Notes under the pieces: generated by a model
What the model was told of the DNA's origin: nothing
The model's database searches: none
Seen by the model: the letters and a program-made list of their open reading frames with translations, nothing else
In this document: piece after piece, positions 42,304 through 51,954 of the stretch
Layout of the letters: every line of letters starts with the position of its first letter
How positions within the stretch are numbered: position 1 is the stretch's first letter
Assembly: GCA_944384725.1 (NCBI GenBank)
Contig: CALWUJ010000006.1
Coordinates: 24,604 to 88,603 of the forward strand
Direction of reading: 5' to 3'
DNA: 64,000 bases
Origin: an uncultured Agathobaculum sp.
Lineage (GTDB): Bacteria > Bacillota > Clostridia > Oscillospirales > Butyricicoccaceae
Program-made: the position numbers and the translations under genes

Positions 42304-42757
42304 GATTCCACCAAAGCGAAAGTGTGGTGTGAATCCGGTGAAGGGCGAGTACAAACATTCCGTTGACGCAAAGGGGCGGCTGGCAATGCCGGCCAAGTTG
42401 CGCGAGGAATTGGGCGAGCACTTCACTGTCACCAAGGGCCTGGACGGCTGCCTTGCGGTTTATCCGGAAAAGGAATGGGAAGCCTTGGAGGATCGCATTC
42501 GCAGCTTGGGCAATGGCGAAAAGGCACGCCGCGTCAAGCGCTATTACTTTGCCAATGCGTTTGATGCGCAGCTCGATGCACAGGGCCGCATTCTCATCCC
42601 CGCGAATTTGCGTGAGTTTGCCGATCTGCAAAAAGATGTTGTGGTGATCGGTCAACTGGATCACGCGGAAATTTGGAACAGCGACAAGTGGCGCGCTTAC
42701 AACGAAGAAATCGATGCGGAAAGCGTTGCCGCCGATGTGGAAGATATGGATTTTTAA
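42296..42757 (+). CDS. mraZ: Transcriptional regulator MraZ, 153 aa
   Basis: MraZ is an AbrB-like ring-forming DNA-binding protein controlling its own dcw operon. Two copies of the fold are visible: GEYKHSVDAKGRLAMPAKLR near residues 17-36 and FDAQLDAQGRILIPANLREF near 87-106. The start is GTG at 42296, leaving a 16-residue extension before the family's usual beginning; a GTG at 42338 would remove it but has no ribosome binding site. The leader is only about 23 bases. It heads the cluster that continues with rsmH. Confidence 0.9.
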   Translation: MSQIPPKRKCGVNPVKGEYKHSVDAKGRLAMPAKLREELGEHFTVTKGLDGCLAVYPEKEWEALEDRIRSLGNGEKARRVKRYYFANAFDAQLDAQGRILIPANLREFADLQKDVVVIGQLDHAEIWNSDKWRAYNEEIDAESVAADVEDMDF

Positions 42758-42778
42758 CCGGACAGGCAGGAGGGAACT

Positions 42779-43714
42779 ATGGAATTTCATCATGTATCCA
42801 TTCTGCTGGAACCATGCCTTGAAGCACTTCAAATCAAACCGGACGGCGTTTATGTTGATGCCACGACCGGCGGCGCCGGACACTCGCTCCGCATTGCGGA
42901 GCGTTTGCATGATAACGGACGTTTAATCTGCATTGACCGCGACGATGAAGCATTGGAAAATGCAAAAACCCGCCTGCGCGATGTGTGGCAGCGGGTAACG
43001 ACGGTCAAAAGTGATTTTCGTGAAATCGATCATGTGCTGGAGTCGCTCGGACTGCCGGGCGCAGACGGTATCCTGTTTGACTTGGGGGTTTCTTCCCCAC
43101 AGCTCGATCATGCGGAGCGCGGTTTTTCCTACATGCAGGATGCGCCGCTGGATATGCGCATGGACCGGACACAGAAGCTGACGGCTTATGAAGTGGTAAA
43201 CGGTTGGAGCCGGGAGGAGATCCGTCGTATCCTGTTCGAGTATGGAGAAGAACGATATGCGCCGCTGATTGCCGCGGCGATTGAACGTGAACGGGCGAAA
43301 AAACCGATTGAAACCACGTTGGAACTGGTTGATATTATCAAAAGCGCGATGCCGGGCAAGGCAAAGCGCGAAAAACAACATCCAGCAAAACGCAGCTTTC
43401 AGGCGATTCGTATTGCGGTAAACGATGAACTGGGTGCGGTGCGGGAAGCAATGGACAAAGCAATTGATTGTCTCAATCCGGGCGGACGGCTTGCGGTGAT
43501 CACGTTTCATAGCTTAGAGGACCGTATTGTAAAAGCAGCGTTTCAACAAGCGGCGCAGGGATGCACCTGCCCGAAAGAGTTTCCGGTTTGTGTGTGCGGG
43601 AAAAAACCGAAAGTACGGCTGACGCCGCGTAAGCCCATCCTTCCGGATGAAAGAGAGATCGGAGAAAATCCCAGAGCACGCAGCGCCAAGCTGCGCGTAT
43701 GCGAAAAGATATGA
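42779..43714 (+). CDS. rsmH: 16S rRNA (cytosine1402-N4)-methyltransferase RsmH, 311 aa
   Basis: RsmH (MraW) methylates C1402 of 16S rRNA. HHVSILLEPCLEAL, VDATTGGAGHS (SAM loop, about residues 27-37), FDLGVSSPQLD and RSFQAIRIAVNDEL are family signatures; the length is normal. GGCAGGAGGG precedes the ATG. It is the second gene of the dcw cluster, 21 bases behind mraZ. Confidence 0.96.
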   Translation: MEFHHVSILLEPCLEALQIKPDGVYVDATTGGAGHSLRIAERLHDNGRLICIDRDDEALENAKTRLRDVWQRVTTVKSDFREIDHVLESLGLPGADGILFDLGVSSPQLDHAERGFSYMQDAPLDMRMDRTQKLTAYEVVNGWSREEIRRILFEYGEERYAPLIAAAIERERAKKPIETTLELVDIIKSAMPGKAKREKQHPAKRSFQAIRIAVNDELGAVREAMDKAIDCLNPGGRLAVITFHSLEDRIVKAAFQQAAQGCTCPKEFPVCVCGKKPKVRLTPRKPILPDEREIGENPRARSAKLRVCEKI

Positions 43715-43743
43715 AATAGCAACCGCAGGAGAAAGGAAATGCA

Positions 43744-44229
43744 ATGATGACTGCCAGCAGGGAAAGCGTGGCCTATGAACAATATGAAGAACGTTTTCCG
43801 GTGCCAGAGGAGCAGAAACGCAATTTGCGCGTAGCGCCTACACCGCGTCGGCGTAAAAAAGCGCGGGTAAGACCTAGCTTGCTGGGATGCTTTGTGGTCG
43901 TGGCAATTGCCGCAGTGTATATCCTGGTTTGTCAGATGCAGCTGACGCAGCTGAGCGCCGAGGTTGGCGAACAGAATGATACGCTCAATGAATTGGCGGC
44001 GGAAAATGTATCGCTGACGACTAAGCAGATCAACAGCGTGAATTTGGATGAGGTAGAGGAATATGCGGTAAACAATCTGGGGATGGTCAAGATGGATAAT
44101 TCTCAGATTGAATATGTGGAACTGACCAACCCGGATACCGTGACGGTAGCGGATAGCGGCGTATCGCTTGGATCGCTGTTTGCAGGTTTGGCACGCAGCT
44201 TTTCTGCGATTGTGGAATATATTCGATGA
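43744..44229 (+). CDS. ftsL: Cell-division protein FtsL-like, 161 aa
   Basis: The layout is that of FtsL/DivIC: a basic cytosolic N-terminus (about residues 1-50), one membrane helix (46-65, LLGCFVVVAIAAVYILVCQM) and an extracytoplasmic coiled coil with LSAEVGEQNDTLNELAAENV. A tail of some 55 residues with no clear similarity follows. Position between rsmH and the penicillin-binding protein is the classical ftsL site. Two adjacent ATG codons (43744, 43747) are possible starts. Confidence 0.82.
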   Translation: MMTASRESVAYEQYEERFPVPEEQKRNLRVAPTPRRRKKARVRPSLLGCFVVVAIAAVYILVCQMQLTQLSAEVGEQNDTLNELAAENVSLTTKQINSVNLDEVEEYAVNNLGMVKMDNSQIEYVELTNPDTVTVADSGVSLGSLFAGLARSFSAIVEYIR

Positions 44230-44322
44230 GTAAATGAATAGGATGCGTACAGGGGAGTGAGAGGTGGAAACTTCTGACTCCTTACGCTTTTTATAACGGG
44301 ATTACGGAGGAAAGGAAATACC

Positions 44323-46725
44323 ATGGCAGCAAAGGGACCGAACAATCAAATGCGTGCGCGAATCGGTGTAATGACCTTGGCGTTTGTGGTGTTTGGATTT
44401 GGACTGGTGGGAATACGTCTGCTGTATATGCAGGTGTTCCATCATGATTTTTATGTGCAGCAGGCGGCGTCTCTGCAAACACGCGATACGTTTATCACCC
44501 CGAACCGCGGTAAAATCTACGATGCCAACATGCAGGTCTTGGCGGAATCGGCTGAGGTAGAGCGCATTGTTGTGTCCCCGAAGGGCGTGGTGGACGAGAC
44601 AAAAACAGAAGAAAAGTCTGCGCAGGCACAGCAGCAGACACTGGCACAGATTTTAGCGGATGAACTGAGTCTGGATTATGATGCGGTGCTCAAGAAAATT
44701 CAGAAAACCGATTCGGAGTATGAGATTATTGCCCAAAAGGTCGACAAAGATATTGCCAAAGCACTGTATGAGAAGTTGGAACAAGCGGGTTGTACGGGCG
44801 TGTATTCTGAACCGGATACCAAACGATACTATCAGCAGGGTGCGTTCCTTTCTGCTGTGCTCGGCTATGTCAGCAGTGATAATAGCGGTGCATATGGCTT
44901 GGAATCACAGTATAATGACGTGCTTTCGGGCACGGCTGGACGTATCGTGCGTGTACAAAATGCGCAGAATAAGGATATGACGCCGGATACTGAGCAATAC
45001 ATTCCTGCACAGGATGGCGATTCGCTGGTGTTGACCATTGACAGCGATATCCAGAACTTTTTGGAAAAGCATCTGGAAACCGCGCTTGCGGACAATCCGG
45101 AGGCGCGCGACGGTGTATCCGGCATCGTGATGAATGTCAAAACCGGTGAAGTGCTGGCAATGGCATCCATGCCGGATTATGATCCGAACAACTCCTACAT
45201 GATTACGGATGAACGGTACATTGAGGAACTGAAAACCAATGTGCAGGCGGCCTTGACGGAGGCCGGTATTACCGCGGAAGTGAGCGACAAGTATTATCAG
45301 GAAGGCGGACTCGCCAATCTGCCGGAGAGCGTGCAGAAAAATGATGAGCTGGTTGATAAATTAACCGAAATTCGCTCCAAACTGCTCTATAAAATGTGGT
45401 ATAATCCCGTAGTAACAGATAACTACGAGCCGGGTTCTACATTCAAGCTGATGAATGTGGCAACGGCTTATGAGCTGGGTTTAGCGCACGAAGAGGACAC
45501 TTATTATTGCAGTGGTTCGATGATGGTTGGTGACTGGTCCAAGCCGATTCAGTGTTCGAACACCAGCGGTCACGGCACACAGACGTTGACCGAAGCGCTG
45601 ATGAATTCGTGCAACGTGGCGATGATGCAAATTGTCGCCAAAACCGGTAAGGATCGCTTTTATGAATTTTACAAAGCGTTCGGTTTGACAGAGCCGACCG
45701 GCATTGACCTTCCCAGCGAAAGCAAAGGCCAGTTCCATGACGTGAATGTAACCAGCGAATGGAACGAAGTATCGCTTGCAACGGCATCATTTGGTCAGCG
45801 TTTCACTGTAACACCGTTGCAGGAGCTGAACATGGTTTGCGCGATCGTGGACGATGGCAAGCTCAAGCAGCCGTATGTGGTCAAGGAAATCCTTGGTTCG
45901 GATGGTTCGGTCAAGTCTACGACCGAAACCAATGTCATTCGTCAGGTGATTTCGGAGGAAACCTCGGCCTATATGCGAGAGGCAATGGAAGCGGTCGTAT
46001 CCGGCGGTACGGGCAAAAATGCGTATGTATCCGGTTATCGCATCGGTGGCAAAACCGCGACCTCGGAAATTTTGCCGGAATACGACGATGAAGGCAATGT
46101 GATTGACAAAGAGGACCGGTATACGGCATCCTTTATTGGTGTAGCACCGATGGACGATCCGCAGATTGCTGTCCTCGTTGCTATCAACGACCTGCCGGAG
46201 TCGGCTCCGCACGGCGGCGGCGCGATCGCCGCGCCGGTGGTTGGCCGCATTATGGAAGATGTGCTGCCGTATATTGGTGTAACGCCGGTTTACTCGGATG
46301 AAGAGAATGATCGTCGCGAGCTGACCGTGCCGAGCGTGATCGGTTCGACGGAGGAAGCGGCTGCAAGTGCATTGGAACAGGCAGGGTTTGCTTACCGCGT
46401 CGTAGGCGACGGTGACACGGTCACCGATCAGGTGCCGTCCGGCGGTGTTCGCATCCCGGCAAGCGGCAAGGTGATTCTGTATATGGGTGAGAGCAAACCG
46501 ACCGAGCAGGTTACTGTGCCGGATCTAACGGGCTTGACACCGGATCAATGTCGTAGTACATTGGAAGAATATGGGCTGTATTTGAAACAGAAGGGTGTTG
46601 CATCTTCTCAGGTTACGGGCAACACATCAGCAAGCAGGCAGAGCCCGGCATCTGGTTCAAAGGTGAATATCGGCGCAGTGGTAACGGTAGAATTCTCGGA
46701 TACCACGAACGTCAACGACCGATAG
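44323..46725 (+). CDS. spoVD: Class B penicillin-binding protein, FtsI/SpoVD type with two PASTA domains, 800 aa
   Basis: The transpeptidase crosslinks peptidoglycan in septum or spore cortex. An N-terminal membrane helix (about residues 14-36) leads to the dimerisation domain with TPNRGKIYDAN, then the catalytic domain with YEPGSTFKLMN (SxxK), MNSCNVAMMQI (SxN as SCN) and GGKTATSE (KTG as KTA). Two C-terminal PASTA domains start at about residues 665 and 729 (VPSVIG, VPDLTG). Only one class B protein is in the cluster, so it may serve both division and sporulation; the name spoVD rather than ftsI rests on the PASTA domains. Confidence 0.93.
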   Translation: MAAKGPNNQMRARIGVMTLAFVVFGFGLVGIRLLYMQVFHHDFYVQQAASLQTRDTFITPNRGKIYDANMQVLAESAEVERIVVSPKGVVDETKTEEKSAQAQQQTLAQILADELSLDYDAVLKKIQKTDSEYEIIAQKVDKDIAKALYEKLEQAGCTGVYSEPDTKRYYQQGAFLSAVLGYVSSDNSGAYGLESQYNDVLSGTAGRIVRVQNAQNKDMTPDTEQYIPAQDGDSLVLTIDSDIQNFLEKHLETALADNPEARDGVSGIVMNVKTGEVLAMASMPDYDPNNSYMITDERYIEELKTNVQAALTEAGITAEVSDKYYQEGGLANLPESVQKNDELVDKLTEIRSKLLYKMWYNPVVTDNYEPGSTFKLMNVATAYELGLAHEEDTYYCSGSMMVGDWSKPIQCSNTSGHGTQTLTEALMNSCNVAMMQIVAKTGKDRFYEFYKAFGLTEPTGIDLPSESKGQFHDVNVTSEWNEVSLATASFGQRFTVTPLQELNMVCAIVDDGKLKQPYVVKEILGSDGSVKSTTETNVIRQVISEETSAYMREAMEAVVSGGTGKNAYVSGYRIGGKTATSEILPEYDDEGNVIDKEDRYTASFIGVAPMDDPQIAVLVAINDLPESAPHGGGAIAAPVVGRIMEDVLPYIGVTPVYSDEENDRRELTVPSVIGSTEEAAASALEQAGFAYRVVGDGDTVTDQVPSGGVRIPASGKVILYMGESKPTEQVTVPDLTGLTPDQCRSTLEEYGLYLKQKGVASSQVTGNTSASRQSPASGSKVNIGAVVTVEFSDTTNVNDR

Positions 46726-46735
46726 GAGGAGAAAA

Positions 46736-48178
46736 ATGAAATTACAGGAACTACTCCGCGGGGTTGCGGTGAAAAGCAGCACGGCAGCGGATGATCTGGA
46801 AATCCGTGAGGTGCGGTATGATTCGCGTGCTGTGCGGGCGGGCGACCTGTTTGTCGCCATCCGCGGTTTCGCAACGGACGGACATCAATATATCAGCAAG
46901 GCGCTCGAACAGGGCGCGGTTGCGGTAGTGTGTGAAGAGGCACCTGCAGGCGCACCCGCGGTTGTGGTTGAAAATGCCCGTCAGGCGCTGGCGGAAATCG
47001 CGGCAAACCGCTTCGGGCACCCGGCGGACAGCATGGTGATGCTGGGCGTGACCGGCACCAACGGCAAGACTACGACCACCTATCTGGTGAAGCATATGCT
47101 GGAGGACGCGGGGCACAAGGTTGGCTTGATCGGCACCAACCAAAACCTGATTGGCGACGAGGTGATCGAAACCGAGCGTACCACCCCCGAAAGCTATGAG
47201 CTGCACGCGCTGTTCGCGCGGATGCGCGACGCAGGCTGCACGCATGTGATCATGGAGGTGTCCTCGCATTCGCTCGTGCTCGACCGGGTATATGGTATTC
47301 CTTTTGCGGTCGGCGCGTTTACCAACTTGACGCAGGATCATTTGGATTTTCATAAAACGATGGAAGAGTATCGCAAGGCAAAGGCTACGCTGTTTGCCAT
47401 CAGCGAAAAAGGTGTCATCAATCTGGATGATGACGCGGCACAGGCGATGCTGGCGGATGCAAAATGTCCGTGTCTGACTTTCTCGTGCGAGAAGGATGCA
47501 GCGGATCTGACAGCAAAAAATATCTGCCTGCATGCGGATGGCGTGGAATTTGTTGCGACGACCAAAGGAGAGCTGGCGCGCGTCAAGCTGCCGATTCCGG
47601 GGCATTTCTCGGTGGAAAATGCGCTTGCTGCGTTGGGCATAGTGTTGCAAACCGGTATGTCGCTCGCGGATGCGGCGCATTCGCTTGCAACGGCGACGGG
47701 TGTGAAAGGCCGCGTCGAGGTCGTTCCGACCGATACGGACTACACCGTGCTGATTGATTATGCGCATACACCGGATGGAGTGGAAAATGTGCTGCGCGCG
47801 GTGCGCGGTTTTGCCAAGGGACGTGTGATCGCGCTATTCGGCTGCGGCGGCGACCGTGACCGTACCAAGCGCCCGAAGATGGGCAAGATTGCGGCGGATC
47901 TGGCGGATTTCTGTGTTGTTACGAGCGATAACCCGCGTACAGAAGATCCGAAAGCGATCATCGACGATATTCTGGAGGGCATGCAAGGCACGAAAACACC
48001 AATGGAGGTGATCGTGGACCGCCCGGAAGCGATTCATTGGGCGTTGGCGCATGCGAAAAAGGATGATGTGATCGTGCTGATGGGTAAGGGACATGAAACC
48101 TATCAGGAGATCAATCATGTTAAGCATCATATGGACGAACGCGAGATTGTTGCGTTGTTCTTTGACAATAAGGGATAA
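46736..48178 (+). CDS. murE: UDP-N-acetylmuramoyl-L-alanyl-D-glutamate ligase MurE, 480 aa
   Basis: MurE adds the third amino acid to the peptidoglycan precursor. GVTGTNGKTTTTYL (ATP loop, about residues 103-116) and VLIDYAHTPDGVENVL are typical. The motif TSDNPRTEDP contains DNPR, the signature for meso-diaminopimelate rather than lysine, so the wall is predicted to be of the DAP type. GGAGGAG lies before the ATG. Length is normal. Confidence 0.95.
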   Translation: MKLQELLRGVAVKSSTAADDLEIREVRYDSRAVRAGDLFVAIRGFATDGHQYISKALEQGAVAVVCEEAPAGAPAVVVENARQALAEIAANRFGHPADSMVMLGVTGTNGKTTTTYLVKHMLEDAGHKVGLIGTNQNLIGDEVIETERTTPESYELHALFARMRDAGCTHVIMEVSSHSLVLDRVYGIPFAVGAFTNLTQDHLDFHKTMEEYRKAKATLFAISEKGVINLDDDAAQAMLADAKCPCLTFSCEKDAADLTAKNICLHADGVEFVATTKGELARVKLPIPGHFSVENALAALGIVLQTGMSLADAAHSLATATGVKGRVEVVPTDTDYTVLIDYAHTPDGVENVLRAVRGFAKGRVIALFGCGGDRDRTKRPKMGKIAADLADFCVVTSDNPRTEDPKAIIDDILEGMQGTKTPMEVIVDRPEAIHWALAHAKKDDVIVLMGKGHETYQEINHVKHHMDEREIVALFFDNKG

Positions 48179-48228
48179 GAAAAAGCGCGGAATTGGCGCA
48201 AATTCAAACACAATGGGGGAGCGAGTGC

Positions 48229-49611
48229 ATGGAACGATTTACGCTGGCGCAGGCGGCGGAGTGGACCGGAGGGTCAGTAGTGGGAGAAGCGGCTTTCACA
48301 GCCGTTTCCACCGACTCCCGACAGATTCCGTCTGATGCGCTGTTCCTGCCGATTAAGGGAGAGCGGTTCGACGCGCATGACTTTATCGATAAGGCGATCG
48401 GAAATGGAGCGGCTGCGGTGGTATCGCACCGACAGAATGAGGAATACTCTGTGCCGACGCTGTATGTGGAAAATACTTCACAGGCGTTGCTCGATCTGGC
48501 GGGCGGTTATCGTCGATTGTGCGGCGGCAAGGTGGTCGGTGTCACCGGTTCGGTGGGAAAGACGACTACCAAAGAATTGCTCTATGCGGTGCTGTCACAG
48601 GGATTGCGTGCGCAAAAGACCGAAGGCAACCTGAATAACGAAATCGGTTTGCCGCTGACCCTGTTCCGCATGACGCGGGACACCGAGGTTATGGTCGCTG
48701 AAATGGGCATGAACCATTTTGGCGAGTTGTCGCGCATGACAGCGGCGGCACAGCCGAATATCGCGGTTATCACCAACATCGGTACTTCGCATATCGAGTT
48801 TCTCGGCTCGCGCGAGGGTATTTGCAAGGCAAAACTCGAAATTCTGGAAAGTCTCCAGCCGGGCGGCTGTGCGGTATTGTGCGGCGACGAGCCGCTTTTG
48901 TGGGAGAAACGGGAGCATTTGGGTTGCCGGGTAGTCACCTATGGCATCGAAAATCCTGCATGTGATTTGACGGCATGCTTGCATAAAGATGGTACATTTG
49001 ATATCATAAACAACAAACTGCCCGAAGTGGCTTTGGCCTGCGGCGAGCGCTTTTCTGCAAAGCTTGCTGTTCCGGGCGCGCACAATGTGCTCAACGCTTT
49101 GGCTGCGGCAGCGGTGGGTCTGCTGTTGGGCGAAACACCTGAGCAGATTGCGCAGGGCCTCGCGTCGTATGAGGCGAGCGGCATGCGGCAGAACATTTAC
49201 GAGCAGGACGGCTATCAGATTTACGCCGACTGCTATAATGCCAGCCCGGACGCGATGGAAGCAACGCTGGCAGTGCTCGGTACCATGGCGCCTGAGGGCC
49301 GCCGTTTTGCTGTGCTTGGTTCAATGCTCGAACTGGGGGATTATGCGGAGGAAGGACACCGCAGAGCGGGCCGTGCAGCGGCGAAGCATGCGGATGCCTT
49401 GTATGCCTACGGGCCGGATGCGCAAGCGATGGTTGCAGGGGCAAAAGAAAATGGAATGGAACGGGCGTTTGCGTTTGATGACCAGACGGAATTGGTCGCG
49501 GCGCTGCGGCAGGACGCTGCAATGGGAGACGCCCTATTGTTTAAGGGCAGCCGCGGCATGCAGATGGAGCGCGCGCTTGCGATGTTCTTAGGGGAGGACG
49601 TGGAAGAATGA
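48229..49611 (+). CDS. murF: UDP-N-acetylmuramoyl-tripeptide--D-alanyl-D-alanine ligase MurF, 460 aa
   Basis: MurF completes the pentapeptide by adding D-Ala-D-Ala. VVGVTGSVGKTTTKEL is the ATP loop (about residues 104-119), followed by EGNLNNEIGLPLTLF and MNHFGELSRM, then DCYNASPDAMEATL, all diagnostic. The ATG at 48229 follows GGGGGAG and gives the correct N-terminus (FTLAQAAEWTGG). Its stop overlaps the mraY start (ATGA). Confidence 0.95.
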   Translation: MERFTLAQAAEWTGGSVVGEAAFTAVSTDSRQIPSDALFLPIKGERFDAHDFIDKAIGNGAAAVVSHRQNEEYSVPTLYVENTSQALLDLAGGYRRLCGGKVVGVTGSVGKTTTKELLYAVLSQGLRAQKTEGNLNNEIGLPLTLFRMTRDTEVMVAEMGMNHFGELSRMTAAAQPNIAVITNIGTSHIEFLGSREGICKAKLEILESLQPGGCAVLCGDEPLLWEKREHLGCRVVTYGIENPACDLTACLHKDGTFDIINNKLPEVALACGERFSAKLAVPGAHNVLNALAAAAVGLLLGETPEQIAQGLASYEASGMRQNIYEQDGYQIYADCYNASPDAMEATLAVLGTMAPEGRRFAVLGSMLELGDYAEEGHRRAGRAAAKHADALYAYGPDAQAMVAGAKENGMERAFAFDDQTELVAALRQDAAMGDALLFKGSRGMQMERALAMFLGEDVEE

Positions 49612-50609
49612 CACCAGCAAATCTTTATACGGCATTGATTGCCTGCACGGTCGCGTTCGTGCTGACCGCTGCGATCGGGCCTGCTGTGATCCGGTATCTG
49701 CGCAAAATGAAGTTTGGCCAGAAAATCCTTGAGATCGGGCCGAAATGGCATATGAATAAGCAGAACATTCCGACGATGGGCGGATTTATGTTCATCATCG
49801 GTATTGCCGTTGCGGTAGCGGCGGGCAACAGCTTTGCAGGAGAAATTTGTATGTCCTCGCTGGCGGTGCTCGGCCTTGCGGTGGCATATGGTGCGGTCGG
49901 CATGGTGGATGACTATGCCAAGATCCGCAAGAAGGAAAACGCTGGCCTTACCCCTAAGCAGAAGCTGGTGCTTCAGATTCTTGTGGCGGGTGCGTTTATT
50001 CTGGTGCTTTTCCTTGGAGCGGATAGTGCGCCGCGCCTATGGATTCCGTTTACCGATATTGTTTTCTTCTGGCCGTGGCCGTTGTACATTATTTTCGCGG
50101 CATTCGTCATTGTGGGCGCGGATAACGCGGTCAACCTGACCGACGGTATCGATGGTCTTGCGGCTGGTGTCACGCTGCCGGTAGCGCTGTTTTTTGTCTT
50201 TGTCGGCATTGCGCGCGGCGACGCAGGTGTTGTGATTTTCGCGGCGGCGCTGGCAGGCGGTCTTGCGGCATTCTTGATCTATAATTTTAACCCCGCAAAA
50301 GTCTTTATGGGCGATACGGGTTCCCTGTTCCTCGGCGGCGCAGTGGCAGGTCTGGCATTCGCATGCGATATGCCGCTGATTCTGCTGATCGTCGGCTTGA
50401 TCTACATTATTGAAACACTGTCGGTCATTCTTCAGGTGACCTATTTTAAGGCAACGCATGGCAAGCGTCTGTTCAAAATGGCGCCGATCCATCATCATTT
50501 TGAGATGTGCGGCTGGGGCGAGAAAAAGATCGTGCTGACCTTCTCTGGCATCACGGTACTGCTCTGCCTGCTGGCTTACTTTGTGGCACTGGCTCCGGTG
50601 CTGCCCTAA
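49608..50609 (+). CDS. mraY: Phospho-N-acetylmuramoyl-pentapeptide transferase MraY, 333 aa
   Basis: MraY makes lipid I in the membrane. About ten helices are visible. TMGGFMFIIG, GMVDDYAKIRKK (Asp-Asp site), NLTDGIDGLAAG and the loop IHHHFEMCGWGEKKI are the family's catalytic and binding motifs. ATG at 49608 overlaps the murF stop. murD is expected next in most Clostridia but is not there. Confidence 0.96.
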   Translation: MTPANLYTALIACTVAFVLTAAIGPAVIRYLRKMKFGQKILEIGPKWHMNKQNIPTMGGFMFIIGIAVAVAAGNSFAGEICMSSLAVLGLAVAYGAVGMVDDYAKIRKKENAGLTPKQKLVLQILVAGAFILVLFLGADSAPRLWIPFTDIVFFWPWPLYIIFAAFVIVGADNAVNLTDGIDGLAAGVTLPVALFFVFVGIARGDAGVVIFAAALAGGLAAFLIYNFNPAKVFMGDTGSLFLGGAVAGLAFACDMPLILLIVGLIYIIETLSVILQVTYFKATHGKRLFKMAPIHHHFEMCGWGEKKIVLTFSGITVLLCLLAYFVALAPVLP

Positions 50610-50634
50610 TTCTTAACCCTTCGGAGGTGTCCTC

Positions 50635-51900
50635 ATGGCTTCAACAACCAGACAGGCGCGTTCGCCGCGCCGACCGGATCCACGACGGCGGGTCGCTACA
50701 ACCCGCCCGGCGCTTCGGCCGGATCGTGCGCCCGTACCGCGCGATGGTGCTATGATGCGAACATATACAAAACCTCCTGCACGGACACATGCGCGCGCGC
50801 GGGTGCGCGCACACGTGTGGGATGTGGGTGTGTTTGGTTCTGTGCTGCTGCTGCTGGTGATCGGCCTGATCGCACTGTTTTCCGCAAGCTATTCCAATGC
50901 GCTGTTTTATCACAATAACGCTACTTATTTTATTACCAGACAGGGTGCAATTGCGGCGGCGGGTGTCGTTGCGATGATTATAATTTCCAAAATCAGCTAT
51001 AAGCTATATGCGCGCTTTCACAAGGAAATGATGATTGTATCGCTCATCCTGCTGGTTCTGGTTATTACACCGCTCGGCACGGCATCCAAGGGTGCACAGC
51101 GCTGGCTGTTCGGCTTCCAGCCGTCCGAGCTGGCAAAAATCACGGTTATTGTTTGCTTTGCCTATTGGATTTCGCGCGATACGCAGGGTATCCGAAGCTT
51201 TAAGGGTCTGATCAAACCGTATGGATTCTTGTTGGTGGCTTATATCGTGCTGCTGTTCTTTGAACCGCACACCTCAGCCATGATGATTATTTGTGGTCTG
51301 GGCGTGGTCATTCTGGTGGCAGGCGGTATGCGCCTGTGGTATTTTGGACCGATCCTTGTGGCTGCTGCGGGTATTTTAACCGTATTCTATTTTGCTTTTG
51401 AACATGTACAGGAGCGCTTTTCCGTTTGGCTGGACCCGTTTTCCAACATGCAGGGCGAGGGCTGGCAGGGTGCAATGAGCCAGATCGCGATCGGCTCGGG
51501 CGGACTGCTCGGCCGCGGTCTGGGCAAGGGCATGCAGAAGCATCTGTATTTGCCAGAACCGCAGAACGACTTTATCTTCTCCTCTTGGTGTGAAGAGATG
51601 GGGTTTGTGGGCGCAATGCTGGTTTTGCTGCTGTTTGCGTATCTGATTTTCCGCGGTTTTCGTATTGCGCGGGCAGCGCCCGATAAGTTCAGCTGTTTGC
51701 TGGCAACCGGTATCACGGCAAAGCTGGCGATTCAAACGCTGATGAATCTGTGCGTTATCACGGGTATTATCCCGGTTACCGGCGCGAGTTTGCCGTTTTT
51801 CAGTTACGGCGGTACGGCGCTGCTGATGCAGATGGGAGAAATGGGCATACTGCTGAATATCTCCCGCTATGCGCGTGTGGAAACCCGCGCAGAAGAATAA
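50635..51900 (+). CDS. ftsW: FtsW/SpoVE-family SEDS glycosyltransferase with Arg/Pro-rich N-terminal extension, 421 aa
   Basis: SEDS proteins polymerise glycan strands together with a class B penicillin-binding protein. After about 65 polar residues, ten helices follow. KGAQRWLFGFQPSELAKI, VWLDPFSN (catalytic Asp in WLDP), IGSGGLLGRGLGKG and LPEPQNDFIF are signatures. The first 60 residues contain about 18 Arg and many Pro and are unusual for the family. The ATG at 50635 has GGAGGT six bases upstream; later ATG codons at 50752 have none. SpoVE and FtsW cannot be separated by sequence here. Confidence 0.92.
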   Translation: MASTTRQARSPRRPDPRRRVATTRPALRPDRAPVPRDGAMMRTYTKPPARTHARARVRAHVWDVGVFGSVLLLLVIGLIALFSASYSNALFYHNNATYFITRQGAIAAAGVVAMIIISKISYKLYARFHKEMMIVSLILLVLVITPLGTASKGAQRWLFGFQPSELAKITVIVCFAYWISRDTQGIRSFKGLIKPYGFLLVAYIVLLFFEPHTSAMMIICGLGVVILVAGGMRLWYFGPILVAAAGILTVFYFAFEHVQERFSVWLDPFSNMQGEGWQGAMSQIAIGSGGLLGRGLGKGMQKHLYLPEPQNDFIFSSWCEEMGFVGAMLVLLLFAYLIFRGFRIARAAPDKFSCLLATGITAKLAIQTLMNLCVITGIIPVTGASLPFFSYGGTALLMQMGEMGILLNISRYARVETRAEE

Positions 51901-51954
51901 GGAGAAATTGGCCTGTGCAATCTGCATCGGGCTTTCGGAAAAGGGGGAACCTAC

